Source: Planctomycetia bacterium (lineage in GTDB: Bacteria > Planctomycetota > Phycisphaerae > Phycisphaerales > SM1A02). Taken from it: a stretch of 64,000 nt of DNA. The position numbers and the translations under genes were made by a program. Every line of letters starts with the position of its first letter. The stretch's first letter is position 1. The notes beneath the pieces are model-generated. The model was not told the DNA's origin, searched no databases, and saw only the letters and a program-made list of their open reading frames with translations. Positions 1-8,376 of this stretch are shown here, piece by piece. Location: positions 62,001 to 126,000 of the forward strand of contig SXUI01000018.1 in NCBI GenBank assembly GCA_005790605.1. The letters run 5' to 3'.

Positions 1-2178
1 GACGCGGCGACCCATGCTTCTCTTTCGATGGAAGAACTCTCGAATGCGGACGCGATGCTCCGCGAGTTCTCAAACGAAGCACTCGACTCGGTTCGTCGAG
101 CAGATCCAGCGGATACGGAGGCGATGAGCATCGCTCTCGCACAGGCCATGCAGCCGCTCGCCGATGCCGTTGCGCTTCTCGAAGGAAGAGAGATTCCCAA
201 TCCATGGCCGGGCATCGCGCGCGTCGCGCCAGTCGGCGACGCGTTCGTCATGCGGGACATGACACCGCATCGCAGTGACGCAAACTCGCTGCGAGCACAA
301 CTCGAGAAAGACCAATCGCTGAGCACCTCGCTCCGCGCCGCGCTCATCGCGGCGCTTGCGCCTGAACTTCCAATTCCGCTTCAGTCTCGCGCGGAACGCG
401 TCGAGCCACTCGTTCGACTCGCACTCCGAGCGCGAACAGCAGGACTCCTGACTGCTGAGGCTATCTTTTCGCTTGACGCCGAGATCCAAGCCGCCTGCGA
501 TGCGATTCGACTTGGAGGGCCCACGCCAAGCGGCGACCCGGAGCACCCACAGGCGAGCGATGCAGTCAGCCCCGCGCCACTCTCTTCGGTCGAGCAGTGT
601 GCGCCGGAAATGTCCGCACTCCTCACGATGATCGATGGACGCATCAAACTCGATCGACAGCCGGAGAAGTTGCACGAGACCCTTCGCGCGATCGCGAATG
701 CCTTTGCCGTTTCGCAGTTCGGAGGCGGTGCCACGGCTGGCGCAGATCGGAGGAGTGCGATGGAACGCTGTGGCGAGGTCATGGTGTTTCTCGCGACCAT
801 TCGGCTACAGCAGGTCGACGATCTCTCACCAGAGTTGAATCTCATCGCGCGCCAACTCGTGCGAGATGGACGCGCGGCGGAGTTGTCCGCGCTTCGATCG
901 CTTGAACAGGTGGCTGCTGGCGGCACAAGCTTCGCAGATCCAGAAGTCATCAGTGCAATCGAACGCATTCGCACACTCACGGTCGACTGCCGTGAGCTCA
1001 ACCAGTTGTCGATGACTGTCGATCGCATAACAGCGCTCAAACCGTCGCTTGCGCCCGCCATGGACCGACGCGCGCGTTTGATTGCCAAGCTCCTCACGGA
1101 CAAACTGAAGCGTCCCGATGCGATTCGCGCGCTCCAAACGCTGCAAGCACAAACAGCGAGATATGCACCATTCCCGCTTGAAGAAAGGCTCAAGCGCGAT
1201 GACGCAGCACTGACGGAGCTCTGTGGAAGTTCATGCGCGGCGATCGCGCAGCTCGGCGCAGCGCGCCGACTCGCATGGGCGGAGAGTTGGGCCCGAGGGG
1301 ACACGGACTCGCCGGAGTTCGCGAAGATGGATCGATTTACGAGGCTCGCACGGGCGATCGAAGTCCTCGCCGGCCGAGAGGATTCCGCGATTTCTCGAAG
1401 GGTCACCGACTCGATTTCGTTGTGGGGAAACTGGTGCGTCTCCCGCGCGTCATTCGTTCCCGCCACGATGGATAGTGCCGCGCTCCTTCGACTCGCGTGC
1501 GCGTCGCTTCGCGCGGGCGAGGAAGAGCGATTCGACGCGGATCTGATGCGACTCGAAGCGACAATTCCGATCGCGGCGCTCGTCGAGCTCCTCCGCAAGG
1601 AACTTGGAAGTGGATTCACCAACCGACCAATCACCGCAGCCGCGGAGATCGCGCCTGTAGCAATCAAGCCTCCACCACACGCGTGGATGGCCCATCAGCG
1701 TGCGCAGTTTGCTGTGTTCTGTCGGACGATGCTCGAACTTGAAGGAGCACGATCGCGCGGCGATACGACGCTTGAGAACTCGCTCCGCGACTTCGCGAGT
1801 TCCACGGCCCATGATCTCAATGAAATCATGGAACCAACACCTCGAGCGACGGGACAAATCCCCTCCATCGACGCCGCGATCGAGGTTCCGCCGCCGCGAA
1901 CGAGCAACCGTCGCGCAACAACAACGCAGCCAGCCGCATCCGCGCCAGGCACGGCTGCGCCAACGGCTCCTCGCACTTCCCCAAACCCGCCTACTCCTGC
2001 GCAGCCTGCCGCTCCAACGAAGCCGAGTGATGGTGCGAAGTCGCCCACCGGCGAGGATGCGACGCCGACAGGCGGACGCGTGCCGCGCGTCGACTCGAAG
2101 GATCGCGCCCCGCGGCTTCCTCGCCAAGGCACACCAACGACGGAACCGACGGCAGAGCCAAAGAAGGACAACAAGTAA
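1..2178 (+). CDS. Hypothetical large helical protein, 5' end possibly beyond the window
   Basis: I do not recognise the family. The frame is open to the left edge; the first ATG is at 28 and gives 716 residues. Most of the protein reads as helical, rich in Ala, Leu, Arg and Glu, with no signal peptide or membrane segment visible. From about residue 610 it becomes a low-complexity Pro/Ala/Thr tail that ends basic (KKDNK). The stop is three bases before the ATG of the deacetylase gene, so the two are probably co-transcribed. Long antisense ORFs lie over it but have lower-quality composition. Confidence 0.7.
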   Translation, partial: DAATHASLSMEELSNADAMLREFSNEALDSVRRADPADTEAMSIALAQAMQPLADAVALLEGREIPNPWPGIARVAPVGDAFVMRDMTPHRSDANSLRAQLEKDQSLSTSLRAALIAALAPELPIPLQSRAERVEPLVRLALRARTAGLLTAEAIFSLDAEIQAACDAIRLGGPTPSGDPEHPQASDAVSPAPLSSVEQCAPEMSALLTMIDGRIKLDRQPEKLHETLRAIANAFAVSQFGGGATAGADRRSAMERCGEVMVFLATIRLQQVDDLSPELNLIARQLVRDGRAAELSALRSLEQVAAGGTSFADPEVISAIERIRTLTVDCRELNQLSMTVDRITALKPSLAPAMDRRARLIAKLLTDKLKRPDAIRALQTLQAQTARYAPFPLEERLKRDDAALTELCGSSCAAIAQLGAARRLAWAESWARGDTDSPEFAKMDRFTRLARAIEVLAGREDSAISRRVTDSISLWGNWCVSRASFVPATMDSAALLRLACASLRAGEEERFDADLMRLEATIPIAALVELLRKELGSGFTNRPITAAAEIAPVAIKPPPHAWMAHQRAQFAVFCRTMLELEGARSRGDTTLENSLRDFASSTAHDLNEIMEPTPRATGQIPSIDAAIEVPPPRTSNRRATTTQPAASAPGTAAPTAPRTSPNPPTPAQPAAPTKPSDGAKSPTGEDATPTGGRVPRVDSKDRAPRLPRQGTPTTEPTAEPKKDNK

Positions 2179-2181
2179 GTC

Positions 2182-2949
2182 ATGACAGATCCGCCATCGT
2201 CGCGCGCCAATGAGGGCGAGATCTCGCAGAGCAGTGTCACTTCAGAACGTGTCGCTGCCACACGCGTGCTTCGGGTCGTGGTCATTGCGCCGCACCCGGA
2301 TGACGCGGAGTTAGGAATGGGAGGCTCGATCGCGCGCCTCGTCGCGGAGGGGCATCAAGTCCTCATTCTCGACATGACCGATGGAGAGCCGACACCGAAG
2401 GGCTCTCGAGCGTTGAGAGCTGCGGAAAGCGAAGCAGCCACGCGCGTGCTTGGTTGTCAGCGGCAGCAACTTGGTCTTCGAAATCGTGAAGTGACGCACA
2501 CACTCGAAGCGCGTCACGCGGTTGCTGAAGTCCTGCGCGCGTGGCAGTGCGACACGATGTTCATTCCACACCCTGAGGATGCCCATCCTGATCATCGTGC
2601 GGCGACGAGGATTGCGGAGGACGCCCGATTCGACGCGAAACTCACGCAAAGCGCGATCGCGGGAACGCCGATCCATCCCAAGCGTCTCTTCTATTACTAC
2701 TGCACGCATCTTCGAACGATCCCGAGCCCGAGTTTCGCGCTCGACACGACTGAGTTCGTGGAAGTGAAACGCGCGTCGATCCTCGCGTATCGGAGTCAAG
2801 TCATCGACCACGCACCCAATCGCGGACTGCTCGATTGGCTTGAAGCTCGCGACCGCTTCATCGGCAGCCAAGTTGGAACGCTCGCGGCCGAACCATTCTG
2901 GTCTCGGGAACTTCTCAGCCCATCAGGTCTCGCTGGACTCGTTCCGTAG
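2182..2949 (+). CDS. bshB1: PIG-L/LmbE family N-acetylglucosaminyl deacetylase, BshB1-like
   Basis: Likely a zinc-dependent deacetylase of the bacillithiol-pathway type, removing acetate from GlcNAc-malate. The family motif APHPDDAELG is at about residues 36-45, and a second metal-site motif HPEDAHPDH follows near residue 130. TDGEPTP, a YYYCTHLR segment and a Ser-Gln pair in the helix after it also fit BshB1 better than generic LmbE proteins. The 255 residues include a roughly 30-residue N-terminal extension that the family does not need, so the true start could be further in. It lies three bases after the upstream gene. No bshA or bshC is in the window, so the pathway assignment is an inference. 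Confidence 0.8.
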   Translation: MTDPPSSRANEGEISQSSVTSERVAATRVLRVVVIAPHPDDAELGMGGSIARLVAEGHQVLILDMTDGEPTPKGSRALRAAESEAATRVLGCQRQQLGLRNREVTHTLEARHAVAEVLRAWQCDTMFIPHPEDAHPDHRAATRIAEDARFDAKLTQSAIAGTPIHPKRLFYYYCTHLRTIPSPSFALDTTEFVEVKRASILAYRSQVIDHAPNRGLLDWLEARDRFIGSQVGTLAAEPFWSRELLSPSGLAGLVP

Positions 2950-3506
2950 CAGCACACTTCATCAGGTTACGCGAGGCCTGTCCTGTAGCAGCACATTCCA
3001 ACGGCTCACACTGGCGACGCAGCGCAAGGTGGATGCCGCAAAGGAAGCGATGCGACTCTGAATCGACTTTCACGCGCGACCACATGCGAAGGGCTGGAGA
3101 TGCTTGAATCATCGAGTGAGTCCGGCGAAATCGAGGGGAGGACGCACGATTCGTACGCGTTCCTGATCTGCTCCGGCTCGGTCATCGGATGATCGCGCGA
3201 GACAGATTGAGAGACCGAGGGGAGCTCGGGCGATGCCTACCACACCCGCCGAACTCAGCCGGCCATCCCGTAGAAAAACCCGGTCTCAGGAAAGGAACTT
3301 TCAAAGCATCCACCTCATGGTGGCATAAGCGATAGAGTCTCCGCGTCAGTTTCTTAGAACACCTTTGGCGTCACGACTGTCGCCCTACTCTCGCACGCCG
3401 TTCTGCCTGATTCGATTCCCTTCGTTCCCGGCCTGATCGACTCCGTACTCCCCAACTCCGCGCGGTCGGAGTTGCTCCGCCCGCGCATGATGGTCACTCC
3501 CCTTTG
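2950..3506. other. Intergenic region of about 560 bases, no supported gene
   Basis: Short ORFs here overlap one another on both strands and none looks like a protein. The stretch holds an 11-base direct repeat (GTAGCAGCACA at 2946-2956, overlapping the preceding stop codon, and at 2985-2995) and a foldable segment at 3211-3287 that is listed separately. The promoter of the downstream dedA gene is probably here but I cannot place it. Confidence 0.6.
3211..3287 (+). ncRNA. Candidate structured RNA in the dedA leader
   Basis: GAGACCG (3211-3217) is exactly complementary to CGGTCTC (3281-3287); with a one-base bulge the helix extends by two more G-C pairs. Inside it, GAGCTCGG (3222-3229) pairs with CCGAACTC (3249-3256) with one mismatch. 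It lies about 220 bases before the dedA start. It matches no riboswitch class I know; it shares only the first few bases of the fluoride motif. It may be a leader structure or chance folding in GC-rich DNA. Confidence 0.25.
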
Positions 3507-4430
3507 ATGATGGATGCACTGTTCCAGCCCCTCGCAGATCTTGCGCATCTGTCTTCGCTCGCGCACTGGGCGAGTGACTTTGCATCGAGTTTGCCTTCCG
3601 TTCTCGCGCAGGCCGGGACAGGGTCCATCCAGGGAGCGTCGGCGCCGCCGCAGGAGCTTCTCGATGGAACTCCCGACTCCCACCTGCTTGCTTGGCTCAG
3701 TCGTTACGGCGCAACGTTTATCTTTTTCGCGTTCATCGTTTGTGGCATCGGTCTTCACATCTCAGAAGACTTTCTTCTCATTCCTGCCGGGGTAGCGATC
3801 TACCACGGGCAGATGGATTGGGGAGAGACTTTGTTGGCGGCGTACGCAGGCCTCGTGATCGGTGACACCGCATGGATTTGGATGTGTCGGCACTTCGGAA
3901 CGCGCATCATTCACAGCAAGCGCCTCAAACGACTGATGCATCCGCGCCGGTTGCTCGAGGCGAAGTACGCGATGGAGAAGCGCGGCACCGTTGTCCTCAT
4001 TCTCGCGAGGTTCATCCCCGGAACGCGGACGGCAGTGCTCACGATGACAGGCGTCCTCCATGTTCCATGGTGGAAATTCCTTGCTGTCGAGTTGACGACT
4101 GTCGCTGTCACCGCACCAATTCAGATTGGTATTGGGTGGATCGGTGCTGCAGGCTATGACCACGCCAAAGCCCTCGGTAGCCTTCTCACCATCGGCTTCG
4201 CTGTGACCGCGCTCTCGATTGGCGCGTGGTTTGTATGGACTTGGCGCAAAGAATCACGCGCGCGTCGCGGCCCTCGTCCACGATCTCCGGTTGCATGGCT
4301 TCGCACCTTTGGGGCGACGAGTGGCGCACGACCGCTCGCCACTCCGAATCCGAGTGCAGCAATCGCAAAGACGAAACCGGCGGAGACCGATTCGCGAAAT
4401 GGACCGCCGTCAGCTGAGCCGAATGCATAG
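3507..4430 (+). CDS. DedA/VTT-domain membrane protein
   Basis: A multi-pass inner-membrane protein of the DedA (SNARE-associated, VTT) family, members of which act in phospholipid flipping and envelope homeostasis. The core has the typical re-entrant and charged segment around ARFIPGTRT (near residue 170) and a glycine-rich GDTAWIW region. About 70 residues precede the first conserved membrane segment, longer than usual, and a basic, low-complexity tail of about 55 residues follows the last one. Start codons at 3504 (TTG), 3507 and 3510 (ATG) are in phase; I chose 3507. A second DedA gene occurs at 34063. Confidence 0.85.
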   Translation: MMDALFQPLADLAHLSSLAHWASDFASSLPSVLAQAGTGSIQGASAPPQELLDGTPDSHLLAWLSRYGATFIFFAFIVCGIGLHISEDFLLIPAGVAIYHGQMDWGETLLAAYAGLVIGDTAWIWMCRHFGTRIIHSKRLKRLMHPRRLLEAKYAMEKRGTVVLILARFIPGTRTAVLTMTGVLHVPWWKFLAVELTTVAVTAPIQIGIGWIGAAGYDHAKALGSLLTIGFAVTALSIGAWFVWTWRKESRARRGPRPRSPVAWLRTFGATSGARPLATPNPSAAIAKTKPAETDSRNGPPSAEPNA

Positions 4431-4736
4431 GACTCCGCCTGGGAGGGCGGCCGCCAAGCTACAAACGGGCACGACTCTCGACCGCGATGCGCGCGATGGG
4501 TTCGATGCGATCGACGCAATCGATGCGATCGATGGAATCAAGCGTGCGTTTGTGCATTCCATAGCGTGCAGTGCGGAGCGCGACTCATCGCGCCAGAGGA
4601 ACCACAAAGAGCATCCGACTGCGATGCGCTTCCTCACGCGGTGGCGCATGTCAATGCGTAGTGCCCCAAGGGCTCCGAGTGTGTTTCGACTCTACCCAGT
4701 CTGGCGCGCATTGAATGTGGAGTTGTGAGCGGAACG
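4431..4736. other. Intergenic region with a short GATCGA-rich repeat
   Basis: No supported gene. Around 4501-4537 there is a short run of near-identical nonamers (gcgatcgac, gcaatcgat, gcgatcgat). The plus-strand ORFs running through here start inside dedA in another frame and have arginine-rich, non-protein-like composition. The region separates dedA from a convergent minus-strand gene; I see no clear terminator hairpin with a T tract. Confidence 0.5.
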
Positions 4737-5777
4737 CTACATATCGCTCTCCTCTCGCAATGAATGACGACGCGGCGTCGGAAGCAATCTGTCACGATCC
4801 GCAAGTCCCGCTCGGCGCGGTGCATCACGCTCTCGCGTTGCATACCAATCCAAAACTTCGCTCGACGCATCCACCGCGAAGTCGATGTGCTCCGACGCGC
4901 CGCTGTCTGGAGGCAGTTCTGCAACCTGCTCATCGAGCACTCTCGTCGCGAGCCGCTCGTAAAGCTCGCGATCACTCAAGTGATCGGTGCACTGCAGATA
5001 GACGCCCCACCGCGCGAGCCCCGCAGCAATCTCCAGAAGCAAGTCCGGCAGCACCTCGTCATCGACAGAGTCTGGCGTTGGAACCTCAACTCCGAGCAAC
5101 CGCAGTTGCGCCCGGTTGGTTGTGGTCGGTGCTCGCTCAAGGTCATAGACCACCGTCCAGTAGAGGCGATCCGTCATCGCTGCACCTTCAGCGCGCGCGT
5201 GAGCGACAAGCGCGTCAATGCCCGCTTCGCGCCGGGATTTCATCGAGGAGATCGCCGCGGCAAATGCTCGCTCTCGCTCCTCAACGCCATCGATCGCCCC
5301 TCGATCAACTCGCTCGCGGTGCATCCGTACCTCTTGGTCATTTTCCACGCCGCCCTTCATGCCAACCTCCATGCGAACCTCCCTGTCTACCTCCCTGTCT
5401 ACCTCCCTGCCTACCTCCCTGCCTACATCCATGAGGACATCTCTACGGCCGTGCCCGCCACGCTCCATCTCGATTCGCGGATCAATCCCGCTGTCAACGG
5501 CACTCCCGCGCTGCACACTTCGCATCACACGCTCGATTGCGAGCGCAGACTCACTCTGTGCCGCTCGTCGGGCGTCGAGAGATGAAATCGACTCGCGAAA
5601 CGAGTGGCCTTCGCCGCCCGTCGTGTCTCGTTCATGAGGACCCACCACTCCATTCCAACGCACAACGCCTCCTTTCGAGCGACGCACCGTGACGCGAAGC
5701 TCTAACGCACGAAACTTCAAAATCGCACTTGTGGCGCACCGACGCGCCGCGAGCGAGAGATCAACATAACCTCGCAC
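4737..5777 (-). CDS. Hypothetical protein with a central REV(G/D) tetrapeptide repeat
   Basis: I do not recognise a family by name. The last 150 residues (from MTDRLYW) are protein-like: a Trp/Tyr-rich start, then LLLEIAAGLARWGVYL, and an acidic end. They could form a domain of their own. The middle carries a run of R-E-V-[GD] tetrapeptides encoded by a 12-base DNA repeat. The first 60 to 80 residues are of poor quality and the true start may be at one of several internal Met codons, so the left part is uncertain. It follows the beta-mannosidase gene on the same strand after 100 bases and may be the last gene of that operon, but nothing in it suggests sugar metabolism. Confidence 0.5.
   Translation of the reverse strand: MRGYVDLSLAARRCATSAILKFRALELRVTVRRSKGGVVRWNGVVGPHERDTTGGEGHSFRESISSLDARRAAQSESALAIERVMRSVQRGSAVDSGIDPRIEMERGGHGRRDVLMDVGREVGREVDREVDREVRMEVGMKGGVENDQEVRMHRERVDRGAIDGVEERERAFAAAISSMKSRREAGIDALVAHARAEGAAMTDRLYWTVVYDLERAPTTTNRAQLRLLGVEVPTPDSVDDEVLPDLLLEIAAGLARWGVYLQCTDHLSDRELYERLATRVLDEQVAELPPDSGASEHIDFAVDASSEVLDWYATRERDAPRRAGLADRDRLLPTPRRHSLREESDM
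5365..5436. repeat. 12-base tandem repeat inside the coding region
   Basis: Four exact-phase copies of acctccctg(t/c)ct lie at 5377-5388, 5389-5400, 5401-5412 and 5413-5424, with decayed copies on each side. The two left units have T and the two right units have C at the tenth position. On the minus strand each unit encodes one R-E-V-[GD] tetrapeptide, so copy-number change would keep the frame. Confidence 0.9.
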
Positions 5778-5877
5778 GGAGCGACCTCGGAAAATGCGCC
5801 CAAAATTCTGATCCGAATCTTCCGCGTCCTCGCATACGGCGAGTCACACGAACTCCTCGATCAACGCTGTGGAGCAA

Positions 5878-8376
5878 TCACACTAATGATGGGGAGTTCC
5901 ACTTCGCGAAACAATTCGCGGTCCACGCATGCTCACTCGGAAGGAGCTCGATGAGATCGCCAGGCAGAAGGGTTCGCCATGAGTCTTCGCTCGACGAGAC
6001 TCCCGTTTCCGCACTCGCCTCGATCCACAGTTCACGAATCAGCGTCGTCGCGCGCAAGACCTCTGCGCCTGCTCGCCGAGCTACCGCGCCGCTGACAGGT
6101 TCGAGTTTCGCTGGCTGCAATTCCAACGCAGCATCCCCTCCTAGGAACCATGTCGCCGGCGTCAGCGACTCAGCACCTTCGATCTTGGCGACGAGAAGCT
6201 CGCGACACGGATTGACCGACTGCAACACCTCCGCCGGAATACGACCCCGTAAGGTCACTGCTTGAAGTCCGTCTTCGGCGCGCGCCTCCAAACCGACGCG
6301 GGATTGCGCAAGCACCTCACCTGAAAAGGTCATCCGCTCGACGGTCGCTTCAACCTCGCGTTGAGTGAGGGCGTTCGGCCGCTCAAGAAGGTCATCGCTC
6401 ATGAGAACAACTTCAAGATCGCCCAACAGATCGTGAGACCAACCGTGCGTTGGTTCTATGGAGAGTACCGATCTCGCACACGCTCGACGCACGGCATGCC
6501 ACGCTGGCTTCGCTCGACCCGCGACATCAATCAGACTCCATGAATGGCCAGCCCAGACATCATTCCATTGCCAAATGAGAGCGCCCATCGATCGCGGCGC
6601 GTTCGCGCGATGCCATCGAATGCCGATGTCCATCGCGCGCGCTTGCAGGTGCTGCGCCTGAGCGACGAACTCACGCAGATCGCGCGGCTCACGAAATCGC
6701 TCTCGTAAGAACGGCGCGTAGTGGACTTCATCGCCGCCCGTCGCCTTCTGCCGCAGCCGAAGCGCATCAGCTCCGATGGCAAGCGCGGATTGCGGGAGTT
6801 GCTCCGCTAGCGTCACAAAGTTCGGTGGAGACTGATGCCCAAACTCACTGCAAAACCTCGGAAGCACGCGACGCAGCCCCTCGATCTTCGCCTCGGCGTC
6901 CCATGTATGACGATCTCCAAAGTTTGGATCGTTGGGATGATCTTCCATCGAACCGGAGTACGGGCTCTCCGCCCAATATGGCGTTCCCGCATCGTGCTCT
7001 TGCACGGCGGCCGGAAGCGTTTCCAACCAGTACTTGCGGCCCCATGATTGCTTCGGCGCAAGGCGATCCTTCCAGCCCCAACTCCACCAGGCGAGAATGT
7101 CCTCATTGCCTCCACACCAGAGGGCGATCGAGGCATGCTGCGAAAGTCGGCGCACTTGATACGCGGCTTCCTCCGCAACGAGCGACGCAAACGGCTCGTC
7201 CTCCGGATAGGTCGCGCACGCGAACATAAAATCCTGCCACACGAGAATGCCGAGATCATCGCACGCGCGATAGAACGCGCGCGGCATGTAGTACCCGCCG
7301 CCCCACACGCGAACCATGTTGAACCCCGTCTCGCGATAGCGACGCATCTCTGCGCGCCAATCGCGAATCTGTGTTCCGTCAAGCAACATGGGGACGAGAT
7401 TCGCGCCCCGAGCAAACAACGGCGTGCCGTTCACAAGGAAGCGGAACCGTCGACCTATCGCATCGATGGAAGTGTCTAGCTCCACGCGCCTCGGCGCGAT
7501 GCGCGCACCCACGGCGTCAGCGCACTGCACTCCGTCAAACGCAACCACATCCGCATGCCACGCAGTATCCGCTCGGCCTCCGAGCTGCCATGGCTGCCAC
7601 AACTTCGTCGGTTGGATTCTTCGCTCAAACACCCCCTCGTCAAGCACGATTTCTTCGCCGCGAGGCGATGTCAGTGTGGTCTCCAATCTGCAATCACCGA
7701 GCTCTCCATCGATACTGAGTTTCAGCGTGCATTCCCCGTCATCACCCCATTGTTGCGAGAGCGAGAGCGGCGCGAGCCGAGCGGCATCCCAACACTCGAA
7801 TCGCGCGTTGCGAAATCCAACGCCTGCGACGCGGGGCCCCCAATCCCAACCGAAGCGACATGCGGCGCTTCGAGAAAAACAATACGGAGTCCAATCGCCA
7901 TTCACCGGGCGCTCGCCAAGCAACGATTGCCAGCGAAGCACCTCTGAAACGGGTGCAGCAAATCGCAAGGTGAGCGCGAGCGTTCGTCCCCGCAAGGACT
8001 GAGGGATCTCTACATCAAATGGAATGAACGCGCTCTGGTGCGTTCCGAGATGGACATCACCAAGAAACACATCGCATGTGCCGTCGAGCAATGCGATGTG
8101 CAGCGCGCATTTCGATCCTTCGCGCGCGTGCGGCACAAACGCCTTTGTTTCAAACGCCCACTCCGTCTTGCCGACCCACTCGCTCTCAAGTTCCGCGCGC
8201 AATGGATCAATCGGTTGCTGAACGCCAGCGCGTCCAAGGACCGCGTGAATGGACCATGAACTCCCACTCTCGACCGCCAAGCTTCTGCCGCGCATCCGAC
8301 CTTCTCCCTCGCCACCGGTTGCCGTGACGGACCACGCACCAAGGCTGACGGGAAAGGCGCGCCGGAGATTACCCAT
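5878..8376 (-). CDS. Glycoside hydrolase family 2 beta-mannosidase
   Basis: An 832-residue GH2 enzyme expected to release mannose from the non-reducing end of beta-mannosides. It has the N-terminal sugar-binding-like beta-sandwich, an immunoglobulin-like middle and a TIM barrel. The acid/base Glu lies in CGGNED (about residue 423) and the nucleophile Glu in FCSEFGHQS (about residue 509); WGGGYY and FGWDWGP are typical of beta-mannosidases. No signal peptide is evident, so it is probably cytoplasmic. I chose the ATG at 8376: it overlaps the stop of the symporter gene in ATGGGTAA, an arrangement typical of translational coupling. An upstream ATG at 8430 would overlap the symporter by 60 bases. 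Confidence 0.9.
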   Translation of the reverse strand: MGNLRRAFPVSLGAWSVTATGGEGEGRMRGRSLAVESGSSWSIHAVLGRAGVQQPIDPLRAELESEWVGKTEWAFETKAFVPHAREGSKCALHIALLDGTCDVFLGDVHLGTHQSAFIPFDVEIPQSLRGRTLALTLRFAAPVSEVLRWQSLLGERPVNGDWTPYCFSRSAACRFGWDWGPRVAGVGFRNARFECWDAARLAPLSLSQQWGDDGECTLKLSIDGELGDCRLETTLTSPRGEEIVLDEGVFERRIQPTKLWQPWQLGGRADTAWHADVVAFDGVQCADAVGARIAPRRVELDTSIDAIGRRFRFLVNGTPLFARGANLVPMLLDGTQIRDWRAEMRRYRETGFNMVRVWGGGYYMPRAFYRACDDLGILVWQDFMFACATYPEDEPFASLVAEEAAYQVRRLSQHASIALWCGGNEDILAWWSWGWKDRLAPKQSWGRKYWLETLPAAVQEHDAGTPYWAESPYSGSMEDHPNDPNFGDRHTWDAEAKIEGLRRVLPRFCSEFGHQSPPNFVTLAEQLPQSALAIGADALRLRQKATGGDEVHYAPFLRERFREPRDLREFVAQAQHLQARAMDIGIRWHRANAPRSMGALIWQWNDVWAGHSWSLIDVAGRAKPAWHAVRRACARSVLSIEPTHGWSHDLLGDLEVVLMSDDLLERPNALTQREVEATVERMTFSGEVLAQSRVGLEARAEDGLQAVTLRGRIPAEVLQSVNPCRELLVAKIEGAESLTPATWFLGGDAALELQPAKLEPVSGAVARRAGAEVLRATTLIRELWIEASAETGVSSSEDSWRTLLPGDLIELLPSEHAWTANCFAKWNSPSLV

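Noticed and set aside
2946-2995. Dispersed repeat GTAGCAGCACA
   Set aside because: Two copies 39 bases apart, and a 12-base match (GCAGCACACTTC) at 32876, are too short to separate from chance in 64 kb.
3229-3275. Fluoride riboswitch before dedA
   Set aside because: GGGCGATG matches the first bases of the motif, but the pseudoknot partner and the second hairpin do not fit, and dedA is not a usual target.
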